Assembly (NCBI RefSeq): GCF_004138485.1
Contig: NZ_ML142848.1
Span: 1,276,640 to 1,340,639 of the forward strand
Length of the DNA: 64,000 nucleotides
Reading direction: 5' to 3'
From: Peristeroidobacter soli
GTDB lineage: Bacteria > Pseudomonadota > Gammaproteobacteria > Steroidobacterales > Steroidobacteraceae
Both the position numbers and the translations under genes were made by a program. Shown here piece after piece: positions 55,357 to 62,950 of the stretch; the stretch's first letter is position 1; each line of letters starts with the position of its first letter. The notes under the pieces are model-generated. The model searched no databases. It was not told where the DNA came from and worked only from the letters and a program-made list of their open reading frames with translations.

Positions 55357-56118
55357 TCAGCCCGGTGACAAGCCGAGGCCAAGGCCACCATCGACTTCGA
55401 GCACCGCACCGGTCGTCCACTCGGCGCAACTCAGATAGGCGATGGCCTCCGCGATCTCTTCCTCCGTGCCGATCCTTCCCAGAACGTGGCTGCTCGCCAT
55501 GGCATCTAGCCGCTTGCGAGCCGCAGCGTCGTCGAGCAACCCAGCACGCTGATTGATCTCGGTGAACACCGCGCCCGGAACGACGCAGTTCACCCGAATC
55601 TTCTGCGAGCCGAGCTCGGCCGCCAGCACCCGGGTCAGTACTTCAACCGCCCCCTTGGTCGCTGCATACGGCGACGCGCCGGGATAAGCGCGGCGGGTAT
55701 GCACGGAGCCGATGAAAACAATTGCGCCTCGAGTCCTGGCCAGATGCGGGACGGCAAGTCCGCTCAGCATCATCGCGGAGACTACATTGGAGTTGAACAC
55801 GTCGAGCAGTTGCCGCTCCTCCAGCTCGACCAACGGTCCGCGATACATATTGCCGGCGTTGTTGATCAGCGCGTGCAGCCCATCGCCATGCGCGATGGCG
55901 GCGCCGAGAATGCCGGCGCGATCGTTCGCGTTGGTGATGTCACCCTCGACGAAATGACACGCCGGCCCGATGCTGTTTGCGACCGCCTCGAGCTTGCCAC
56001 GCCGGCGGCCGCAGATCGTGACCCTCGCGCCACGCGCGGCAAAGTGCCTGGCAGTGCCCTCGCCCAAGCCCGAGCCGCCGCCTGTCACCAGCACTGACAT
56101 GCCCGCGATATCACGCAT
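55357..56118 (-). CDS. Classical SDR oxidoreductase
   Basis: 253 residues. Motif TGxxxGxG is VLVTGGGSGLGEGTA; NNAGN follows; catalytic Ser in FIGSVHTRRAYPG and the intact Tyr-x3-Lys in YAATKGAVEVLTRVLAAELG. C-terminal TGAVLEVDGG is usual. NAD(P)-dependent alcohol/ketone oxidoreductase of unknown substrate. The start ATG overlaps the ThuA stop by eight bases; a second Met seven residues in (56100) is possible. Confidence 0.92.
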   Translation of the reverse strand: MRDIAGMSVLVTGGGSGLGEGTARHFAARGARVTICGRRRGKLEAVANSIGPACHFVEGDITNANDRAGILGAAIAHGDGLHALINNAGNMYRGPLVELEERQLLDVFNSNVVSAMMLSGLAVPHLARTRGAIVFIGSVHTRRAYPGASPYAATKGAVEVLTRVLAAELGSQKIRVNCVVPGAVFTEINQRAGLLDDAAARKRLDAMASSHVLGRIGTEEEIAEAIAYLSCAEWTTGAVLEVDGGLGLGLSPG

Positions 56119-56848
56119 GCGCCTCGAGCCCCCGTTTAGCTTCGTTCATCATCGCGGGCTCGAGCAGCCACTGCACGGCGCGCTTCAAAATACTCAAATG
56201 GGTCGGCTCAGCGATCGAATCCGGCCCATGCCCCAGAGCGTCGTAGATCACGCGCCCCGCACCATAGCGATAGCGCCACATCACCGGATGAGATTCGTCA
56301 TCGCTTGCGGCGCGAGCTCGTAACAGTGGCTCGGCTTCCGGCGCGACTTGCAGACCTCGATATACTTCGTCGAACACTTCGAAGGGCGGCGCGGCGGCAA
56401 CGATGCCGTCACCATCGATCGTGCGCTCCACTCGAACCTTGCCCGCCGGCGGATGAGACGACTGACCCCACACCCAACCGGCACCAAGAATCCTGGCCCA
56501 TTGCGCCCAGCCGTCGAAGCAGATGCTTGCCGTGTGGAGCCCAAGCAACGAGCCACCCTCGCGCACGTAACGCTCGACGCTGTCACGCGCACCGGACGAC
56601 AACTCGAACGCATACTGTTCGCGAAGCGGCGCGTACTTCTCATGCTGGGTCATCGTGAACAACAGTGCGTCGATAGTCAGCAGCTCGCAGTTGCTCACAT
56701 CGATATTGCGCAACGCCGCGTCAGCGCCGGACACAATGGTCGTCTGCACTCCCATGGGCTCGATGGCCCCCGCGAATGCCGCCGCTGTGGCCGCGAAATC
56801 GTGATAGATGCCGCCAGTCACCAAGAGTTGTCGCAGAAGCTTCGCCAC
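56111..56848 (-). CDS. ThuA-like (trehalose utilization-type) protein
   Basis: 245 residues of the ThuA amidotransferase-like fold: RQLLVTGGIYHDFAATAAAF, YVREGGSLLGLHTASICFDGW, PFEVFDEVYRGLQV, and the glycine-rich YGAGRVIYDALGHGPDS. The H-D/H-T residues shared by the family are visible. I place the start at GTG 56848, 5 bases after the upstream SDR stop; alternatives run into that gene. ThuA-family proteins sit in sugar and cyclic-compound catabolic operons; for most the reaction is unknown. Confidence 0.85.
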   Translation of the reverse strand: MAKLLRQLLVTGGIYHDFAATAAAFAGAIEPMGVQTTIVSGADAALRNIDVSNCELLTIDALLFTMTQHEKYAPLREQYAFELSSGARDSVERYVREGGSLLGLHTASICFDGWAQWARILGAGWVWGQSSHPPAGKVRVERTIDGDGIVAAAPPFEVFDEVYRGLQVAPEAEPLLRARAASDDESHPVMWRYRYGAGRVIYDALGHGPDSIAEPTHLSILKRAVQWLLEPAMMNEAKRGLEAHA

Positions 56849-56853
56849 CCGGA

Positions 56854-57594
56854 TCAGTCCCGGGGCAGTTGCATCAGGATGCTGTTGACCACGCCGCCAT
56901 CCACGACCAGCTCGTGACCGTTGATGTAGGCCGCCTGCTCCGATGCCAGAAACAGCACTGCATTCGCGATGTCGTCGGCGACGCCGAGCCGGCGCTGCGG
57001 AACCGCGCCGCCTCGCAGCTTGCGCACTTTTGGATCCGCATAGATCGGCGCCGACATGCCCGCATCGATAAAGCCCGGAGCGATCGCGTTGATGCGCAAC
57101 CCCGCCGGCGCCCATTCCAGCGACATGTGCTGGGTGAGCGAGGCCACCGCGGCCTTGCTCGCCGGATACGCTCCGGCACCCGGGCCCGGATGCACGGCAT
57201 TGATCGATGTAATGTTGATGATCGAGCCACTGCCTCGCCCGACCATGCGTCTGGCCACCGCCTTGGCGCTGATGAAGCAGCCAATCAAATTCACCTCGAC
57301 CACTTTCTTGAACGACTCCGCCGACTGTTCGAGCAGCGGCCCGAAGCGCACGATGCCGGCGTTGTTCACCAGCACGTCGGGAACCTCGCCGAACTGATCG
57401 AGCACAGCCTCGACATCGGCTTCGCTGCTGGTGTCGGCGCGATAGCCGACCGCATTCGGGATGCGAGCGGCAGCGGCCTTGACACGCTGCTCATCGACGT
57501 CGACCAGACCGACCCGATAGCCCGCCTGACTCGCGCGCAAGGCGATCTGCTCGCCGAGCCCGCCGCCGGCCCCCGTCACAATCATCGTTTTCAT
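56854..57594 (-). CDS. SDR oxidoreductase following the P450 pair
   Basis: 246 residues starting at ATG 57594, which overlaps the P450 stop (ATGA). MIVTGAGGGLGEQIALRASQ, NNAGIVRFG, Ser in INITSINAVHP, and the catalytic Tyr-x3-Lys in YPASKAAVASLTQHMSLEW. The proline after Tyr is unusual but common in ketoreductase branches. C-terminal INGHELVVDGG. Would dehydrogenate alcohols generated by the P450s; NAD versus NADP preference cannot be fixed (LVDVDE after strand 2 favours NAD). Confidence 0.92.
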   Translation of the reverse strand: MKTMIVTGAGGGLGEQIALRASQAGYRVGLVDVDEQRVKAAAARIPNAVGYRADTSSEADVEAVLDQFGEVPDVLVNNAGIVRFGPLLEQSAESFKKVVEVNLIGCFISAKAVARRMVGRGSGSIINITSINAVHPGPGAGAYPASKAAVASLTQHMSLEWAPAGLRINAIAPGFIDAGMSAPIYADPKVRKLRGGAVPQRRLGVADDIANAVLFLASEQAAYINGHELVVDGGVVNSILMQLPRD

Positions 57595-58793
57595 CGCGTG
57601 AACACCACGGGGTAGCGGCCCCAATTCGGACGTTGAGTATGTGCATCGGGCACCGGCGGCTGGTCGGGATCCGGCCGCACACCCGCATCGAGCAGCGCGC
57701 CGATCAGCAGCGAGATCAACCCGTACTGATGTTTGGCTGGATCGGTATCGGGCTTCGCGATCACACCGCCGTCGAGATCACGGCCGAGACACGTGTGCAC
57801 ACCGGAGCTGAAGGTCAGCCCGAACGGAAAGTGACCTCGCGGAATGACACGCGACGGATTGAACTCGCCCGCATCGGCGCCGTAGATCGACGGATCGCGA
57901 TTGGCCGAGGCCAGATCGATCACGACCCGATCCTGCTCGGTCAACGCGTCGCCGCCCTGCATCGAGAACGGACACGTCGGCCGGCGCCATGCCACCGGAC
58001 TGGCCGGATGCAGTCGCAGGCTTTCATGCACACAGCGTTGCAGAAACAGGCGGTCTTCGACGACCCGCTGCCAGTCCTCCGGATGACGCTCGCACCAGAG
58101 GAAGATCTCGTGCATCGCATGCGCCAGGGAATTCGACGTACTGTGCGACCCGGCCTGCAGATAGAACGCCATCTCTCGCAACAATACGTCGGGCGGCAAT
58201 TCGACGCGGTCTTCATTCCGAAGCAGCACAGTGAGAATGTCTCGAGGCAGCTCCTCTTCGGAAAGCTCGCCGCGGCCGAATTTCGCGATCAGCTGTTGTC
58301 GTCGGCGGATGGACGGCTGCACGAAGCGCGCATCCAACACCTGCAGCGCCGCTCGCACCTCCGACTCGACTTCACTCTTCACTCGTTTCGAGTGCACGAG
58401 CGTCGCGCCCTCGCTGAAGATCTTCACCAGCTCGAACAGCACGGCGGTTTCATCGGCGGAACCCTCCGGACGATCGATGCCCGCAAAATCCGCCGTGAGA
58501 TTCATCGTGACCCGGCGACCAAAGTCGATCAGATCCATGCGGCCGGCATCGAGATACGACGCCAGCGTCGCGGTCAGCGTCGCGGGAAACACGTCGCGCT
58601 CGTAGTACGCCAGGAACTCCTTGCGGAACACCCGGTTCTCGAGCAGGCGACGCAGCCGATGCTCTTCGCCGTCGAGCGTAAGCAGCGTCTTGTGCATGAT
58701 CACGGCGCCAGCGTCGTACAACGCCTGGACCATCTGCGGGTGGCGCAGCGCTTCGACGGCGCCGGCGTAAGAGCTGACGTGATGTTCTTTCAT
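57591..58793 (-). CDS. Unusual cytochrome P450, copy 1
   Basis: 400 residues. Heme signature FSSGVHTCLG with Cys335, ExxR at E257-R260 (ESLRLHP), substrate-recognition and B-C region L-x-L-DGEEHRLRRLL near residue 40. Three oddities: the N-terminus is about 50 residues shorter than in ordinary bacterial P450s; the I-helix acid-alcohol pair is replaced by AGSHST (His217); and about 18 extra residues follow the heme loop (DGGVIAKPDTDPAKHQYG). The paralogous copy next door shares all three. ATG overlaps the stop of that copy (ATGA). Electron partner unknown. Confidence 0.9.
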   Translation of the reverse strand: MKEHHVSSYAGAVEALRHPQMVQALYDAGAVIMHKTLLTLDGEEHRLRRLLENRVFRKEFLAYYERDVFPATLTATLASYLDAGRMDLIDFGRRVTMNLTADFAGIDRPEGSADETAVLFELVKIFSEGATLVHSKRVKSEVESEVRAALQVLDARFVQPSIRRRQQLIAKFGRGELSEEELPRDILTVLLRNEDRVELPPDVLLREMAFYLQAGSHSTSNSLAHAMHEIFLWCERHPEDWQRVVEDRLFLQRCVHESLRLHPASPVAWRRPTCPFSMQGGDALTEQDRVVIDLASANRDPSIYGADAGEFNPSRVIPRGHFPFGLTFSSGVHTCLGRDLDGGVIAKPDTDPAKHQYGLISLLIGALLDAGVRPDPDQPPVPDAHTQRPNWGRYPVVFTR

Positions 58794-60001
58794 CGGGCGA
58801 ACACGAGGGGATAGGCCAACCAGGTTTCACGCTCGGTGGACAGGTCCTGCTCCGCCTTGCGAGTCGGATCCGGACGCGCGCCGTGCGCGAGAAACGCCCT
58901 TGCCAGCAACGTGACCGTTCCGAGCTGATGAGTTTCCGGATTGGTCGTCGCGGTCGGCAAGTCGCCCGCCGCCAGGTTCTTGCCAAGGCACGAATGCACA
59001 CCTACGCCGAACGTGATGCCGTAGGGCATGCGCGGCGGAACTCTCGTGCGATGCGGATTGAACGATGCCGCGTCGTCACCGAAGGCATCGACTTGACGAT
59101 TGGCCTGATACAGATCGATGACGATCGTGTCGGTGGTCGTCGCCGCTTGCCCGTTCGGTAGCGACATCGGGCACATCGCCTTGCGCTTCGACACGGGGCT
59201 GGACGGATGCAGCCGGAAACTCTCGTGCACACAGCGCTGCAGGAACAGCACGTCTTTTTCCAGACGCTCCCGCTCGGCCGGATTGCGCTCGCACAGCGCG
59301 AAGATCTCGTGCATGGCATGCGACAACGAGTGGATCGATGTATGCGCGCCGGCCAGAAAGTAGAACGCCGTCTCGCGCAGCACCCGCTCGCGTGGCAGAT
59401 CGAGATTGAGCTCGTTGCGAAGCAGCAGCGTCAGGATGTCGCGCGGCAAGGCCGCTTCGTCGATCTCCCCGTTCCTGAACTTCGCCAACAGTGCTTCGCG
59501 CCGGGCGACCGACGGGCCGAAGAATCGTTCGTCGAACTCGCGCATGCCGTCGACGACCCGCTTCTTCAACTCCTCCGCCTCACTCGGCGTGCCCTTGAAC
59601 TGCCCCATCGTCGCGGCGTGCCCGAACACGCGCAGCAGTCTCACCAGATCCGCCGTCTCCTCCGGCACGCGCCGCTGGCGATCGATTCCCGCGAAGTCGG
59701 CGGTCAGGCCGATCATCGCTCGATAGCCGATCTCGACCACGTCACCTCGGCCGGCCGCGACGAACGGACGCAACGTTTCCTCGACGACCGGCGGCAGGAC
59801 CTCCTTTTCGTAGTACGAAAAAAAGTCCCGACGGAACACACTCATTTCCAGCGCGCGGCGTTGCTTGTGATCCTCGCCGTGCAGATTGACGAGCACGTCG
59901 GCCATGAGCGCCGCGCCCTCGTCGTACAGCGCCTGGCTCAGGTCCGGAATCGACAGCGTCTGCTGTGCTTCCTTGTAGCCGGTGACGGTGATGGTGCTCA
60001 T
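58790..60001 (-). CDS. Unusual cytochrome P450, copy 2
   Basis: 403 residues, paralogous to copy 1 along its whole length. Heme loop FGVGVHSCLG (Cys338), ExxR E260-R263 (ESFRLHP), I-helix AGAHTS (His220 at the usual acidic position, Thr kept). Shares the short N-terminus and the post-heme insertion (AAGDLPTATTNPETHQLG). The start ATG 60001 shares one base with the amidohydrolase stop; longer frames run back into that gene. The coupled, paralogous pair could form a heterodimer or act on successive positions. Substrate unknown. Confidence 0.9.
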   Translation of the reverse strand: MSTITVTGYKEAQQTLSIPDLSQALYDEGAALMADVLVNLHGEDHKQRRALEMSVFRRDFFSYYEKEVLPPVVEETLRPFVAAGRGDVVEIGYRAMIGLTADFAGIDRQRRVPEETADLVRLLRVFGHAATMGQFKGTPSEAEELKKRVVDGMREFDERFFGPSVARREALLAKFRNGEIDEAALPRDILTLLLRNELNLDLPRERVLRETAFYFLAGAHTSIHSLSHAMHEIFALCERNPAERERLEKDVLFLQRCVHESFRLHPSSPVSKRKAMCPMSLPNGQAATTTDTIVIDLYQANRQVDAFGDDAASFNPHRTRVPPRMPYGITFGVGVHSCLGKNLAAGDLPTATTNPETHQLGTVTLLARAFLAHGARPDPTRKAEQDLSTERETWLAYPLVFAR

Positions 60002-61353
60002 CAATTGGAATTCCTGGAACGCATGGCCAGCTCGCGCGTGAGAATGGCCTTGGAGTAATTGCTGGTACGCCAGCCGCTGATGAGCTGGCGCGGCGGAATG
60101 GGTCGCTGCAGATCGATGAACCGGCCATCCGCGATGACATGCTTGAGGCGGGCGCGGTCGCCGAGGATGGTCACGTCCTTCGACGGGTCGCCATCGACGA
60201 TGATGACGTCGGCAAGTTGATCGGGCGCGATCAAGCCGACTTTTCCCTCGAGTTTCAGCGCGCGGGCCGCGTCGAAGGTGGCGGCACGAATGGCCTGCAA
60301 TGCGGTGAAGCCAAGATCGCGAACGAACACTTCGAGCTCGCGATAGTTCCAATCGCCGAGCGGCGTCAGCGAGAAACCGCCTTCGGTGCCGCACAGGATG
60401 GGAACGCCGGCAGCATGCAGACGCTGCAGCGTCGCGGCGCTGTCCGCGATCTCGCGACGGAACATTTCCTGGAGCGCCGGATCGGCTCCCACTGCCGAAC
60501 CGAAGTCCGCCAGGTTGGCCTGGAACGTGAACGTCGGCACCACCGGAACTTTCCGCTCACACACAGCTTCGATGGCTTCCTCGTCCATATATGTGCCGTG
60601 CAGGATCATGTCGAAGCCCGCTCTGGCGGCATCTCGAGCGCTGCTCGCGTTCCGACAATGACCGACGACAGGAATACCCAGCGCGTGAGCGGTATCGCAA
60701 ACCGCACGCAATTCGTCGTAAGTCCAGACAGTGAGCTCACCGCGAGCGCGCTGGCGCGGCACCAGTCCGGTGACATGGACTTTGATCCAGTCGACGCCAT
60801 GTTTGATCTGCCGCCGCACCTCGCTCACGATCTCGTCGCGAGTCCGCGTGATCACCGCGTAGCCGCGTACGCCTTCATCGGGAATCAGGCGGCCTGCCGT
60901 GCCGCCGACCGAAGTCATCAACGCGTAACCGCCAGTGGCCATGCGCGGGCCTTCGATCACACCGGTTTCAATCGCGTCGCGCAGATCGACGCCGATCTCG
61001 AAGATGGAGTCGGCGTCGAAGAATCCGGTGACGCCGGCATACAGGAGCCGGCGCACATCCACGGCGGCGATGATCGCCGACAAGCCATGACGCCGGTGAA
61101 AAAACAGCTCGTCGTTGGAAATGGGGGCGTCGAAGGTGACGTGACAATGCGCGTCGATCAATCCGGGCATCAACGTCATGCCCGGCGCCGCCAGCCTGCG
61201 AACGTCCTGCAGGGTCGCGGCGCGGGTCGCGGCGGAAACGCCAACCGCCTTGATGCGCGAGCCTTCGATCAGCACGTCCGCAGCGAAGGGTGCGGAGCCG
61301 CTACCGTCGATGACGTTGCACCCCGTGATCAGAGTGACATTACTCAAGCACAC
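60001..61353 (-). CDS. Metal-dependent amidohydrolase, first gene of the P450 operon
   Basis: 450 residues from GTG 61353; TTG 61347 with GGGGG five bases upstream is an equally good start. Imidazolonepropionase/prolidase-like amidohydrolase: LMPGLIDAHCHVTF (HxH metal site), IKVHVTG, VVGHCRN, ILHGTYMDEE, and LCGTEGGFS where relatives have GTDAG, so the last acidic residue is Glu. C-terminal DQLADVIIVDGDP. Likely hydrolyses an amide, lactone or ester of the imported compound. Preceded by a sigma-70-like promoter and the 13-bp operator shared with the receptor operon. Confidence 0.9.
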   Translation of the reverse strand: MCLSNVTLITGCNVIDGSGSAPFAADVLIEGSRIKAVGVSAATRAATLQDVRRLAAPGMTLMPGLIDAHCHVTFDAPISNDELFFHRRHGLSAIIAAVDVRRLLYAGVTGFFDADSIFEIGVDLRDAIETGVIEGPRMATGGYALMTSVGGTAGRLIPDEGVRGYAVITRTRDEIVSEVRRQIKHGVDWIKVHVTGLVPRQRARGELTVWTYDELRAVCDTAHALGIPVVGHCRNASSARDAARAGFDMILHGTYMDEEAIEAVCERKVPVVPTFTFQANLADFGSAVGADPALQEMFRREIADSAATLQRLHAAGVPILCGTEGGFSLTPLGDWNYRELEVFVRDLGFTALQAIRAATFDAARALKLEGKVGLIAPDQLADVIIVDGDPSKDVTILGDRARLKHVIADGRFIDLQRPIPPRQLISGWRTSNYSKAILTRELAMRSRNSN

Positions 61354-61406
61354 CCCCGAATCCGATTTTGGCCGGACCGTGGCCCGTCCGATTCTCGTGT
61401 GCCGCT

Positions 61407-61435
61407 TTTATACCGTCGCGCCTTGGGCATTTCAA
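61407..61435 (-). promoter_or_regulatory. Sigma-70 promoter of the P450 operon
   Basis: On the minus strand TTGAAA (61435-61430) and TATAAA (61412-61407) are separated by exactly 17 bases, a near-consensus housekeeping promoter 54 bases before the amidohydrolase start. The -35 element abuts the palindromic operator at 61435-61447, so a bound protein would block or contact polymerase. Confidence 0.7.
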
Positions 61436-61447
61436 TCGATTTCGATA
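61435..61447 (-). promoter_or_regulatory. Operator ATCGATTTCGATA before the P450 operon
   Basis: Identical over 13 bases to 52311-52323 and similar to the palindrome at 52335-52346, both upstream of the TonB receptor operon. Overlaps the -35 of the promoter at 61407-61435. The regulator that reads it is not in the window. Confidence 0.7.
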
Positions 61448-61482
61448 TAAATTCTGGTCGGCGCCCGCAAGCCGATGATTCG

Positions 61483-62178
61483 TCACATGGCGGGCACGGG
61501 CGCGAGATCCCGCAACTCGTACAACACGACTTCGTTCGTAAGCACGGCTATCGGCTCGTCGCCCTCGCACGGGGCGGGCAAGGCATGGCGCAACTGCGTC
61601 CGTGCTCGAGCTGCATCCGACACCCGGTCGAACCAGAGCTCCTCGATGTAATCGTAGGGCAGCCCCCAGGGGCGGCCGGTTTCAGTGGGCTGAGCCTGGT
61701 TCTGCACGAAGCCGCGCATGCTCTGCCCGATCGGTGTCGCCAGCAGATTCATTGCGTGGAGCAACGCATCGGCGTCGAATTCTTCGCGCATCACGCCTGC
61801 CTGGAGCTTCGCGAATCGAATCAGCTTTACGCGCGCCGACGGACGCGGCTCTTGAACCGTCCGCTCCTCCATCAACGCGCAGAAATTCACGACGAGCCGG
61901 TCGAATGTTTGCACTTCGTCCGCCTCCATCGCGCCCTGCGAGCTCGTGTCTTCGCGGTGCGCGCGCCGTGATTCCGGCGACTTGTGCCACACGATGCCGA
62001 CGCCATCGTAGTCGTCGCCAGACTCGGGCAGCACGTCGCAATGAACGTAGCGCCAGATGTTCTTCCACCGCGGCATGCTCATGCCGAGCGCGCCGTGCTG
62101 TCGCCACCGTGGAGTGAATTGTTCGCGAGACAGCGCCGGGTTGCGACGCGCTAGATACATCAGCTTGGGTCGGATCAT
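61483..62178 (-). CDS. Tandem EthD-domain protein
   Basis: 231 residues made of two EthD-type ferredoxin-like units: first RPKLMYLARRNPALSREQFT with the WRQHGAL helix, second RVKLIRFAKLQAGVMREEFD. EthD proteins accompany P450 and polyketide-type oxidations and may handle intermediates or act in non-oxidative ring chemistry. ATG 62178 has GGGGGC before it; a TTG at 62193 overlapping the SDR stop is the alternative. Last gene of the operon entering from the right edge. Confidence 0.85.
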   Translation of the reverse strand: MIRPKLMYLARRNPALSREQFTPRWRQHGALGMSMPRWKNIWRYVHCDVLPESGDDYDGVGIVWHKSPESRRAHREDTSSQGAMEADEVQTFDRLVVNFCALMEERTVQEPRPSARVKLIRFAKLQAGVMREEFDADALLHAMNLLATPIGQSMRGFVQNQAQPTETGRPWGLPYDYIEELWFDRVSDAARARTQLRHALPAPCEGDEPIAVLTNEVVLYELRDLAPVPAM

Positions 62179-62189
62179 GCGAGCCCCCG

Positions 62190-62939
62190 TCAACGCACCG
62201 TCCGTCCTCCGTCGACGATGAGTTGCTCACCCGTGATAAAACTGGCGCGATCCGATAGCAGCCAGGCCGCGGCTTCCGCTTGTTCCTCGGGCGATGACAC
62301 GCGACCGAGCGGAATGCCCTTGGTTGTCTCCTGCTCACCGCCCGGGCGCGTTCGCATCTGAAGCTCCATCATCTCGGTGCGCGTCGTGCCCGGGCAGATG
62401 CAGTTCACTCGCACGCCAAACGGCGCAGCGTCCAGCGCCACCGACTTGGTCAAGCCGATCACCGCATGCTTGCTCGCGCTGTACAGCGACAGGCCAGGGA
62501 AACCTCGCGTGCCGGCGATGGAGGACGTGTTCACGACCGCCCCCGCGCGTTGACGCTGCATGATTCGCAACTCGTGACGCAGACACAGCCATACCGATCG
62601 AACGTTGGTATCGAAGACCTGCTCATACATCTCGGCCGGCGTATCGACGAGCGGCACGGCATCCTGCGTCATGGCTGCGTTGTTGAAGGCGCCGTCGAGT
62701 CGACCGAACTCGCTTTCAATGAAAGCGAACAGACCTTCGATGCTCGACGCGTCACGCAGATCGGCGGATTTGAAGCAAGCACTGGCGCCAGCGGCAGCGA
62801 TTGCCGCCCGCCCCTCCGCCTCACGCCGAGCCGTCGCGATGACTCGTGCGCCCTCACGGACGAACAAACCGACGGCAGCGCGGCCAATGCCGGCGCTCGC
62901 ACCGGTAACCAGAATGACCTTGCCTTCGAGCATGCCCAT
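62190..62939 (-). CDS. SDR oxidoreductase beside the old yellow enzyme gene
   Basis: 249 residues from ATG 62939 (GGGGG site six bases upstream; ATG 62933 is a close alternative). VILVTGASAGIGRAAVGLFV, NNAAM, Ser in VVNTSSIAGTRGFPG, catalytic Tyr-x3-Lys in YSASKHAVIGLTKSVAL, and ITGEQLIVDGG at the end. Classical NAD(P)-dependent dehydrogenase, likely working with the enoate reductase upstream and EthD protein downstream in one operon. Confidence 0.92.
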   Translation of the reverse strand: MGMLEGKVILVTGASAGIGRAAVGLFVREGARVIATARREAEGRAAIAAAGASACFKSADLRDASSIEGLFAFIESEFGRLDGAFNNAAMTQDAVPLVDTPAEMYEQVFDTNVRSVWLCLRHELRIMQRQRAGAVVNTSSIAGTRGFPGLSLYSASKHAVIGLTKSVALDAAPFGVRVNCICPGTTRTEMMELQMRTRPGGEQETTKGIPLGRVSSPEEQAEAAAWLLSDRASFITGEQLIVDGGRTVR

Positions 62940-62950
62940 ACAACACCCCC

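Noticed and set aside
60139-61971. 610-codon plus-strand frame crossing the amidohydrolase and EthD genes
   Set aside because: Spans two real minus-strand genes and their promoter; no ribosome-binding site or motif.
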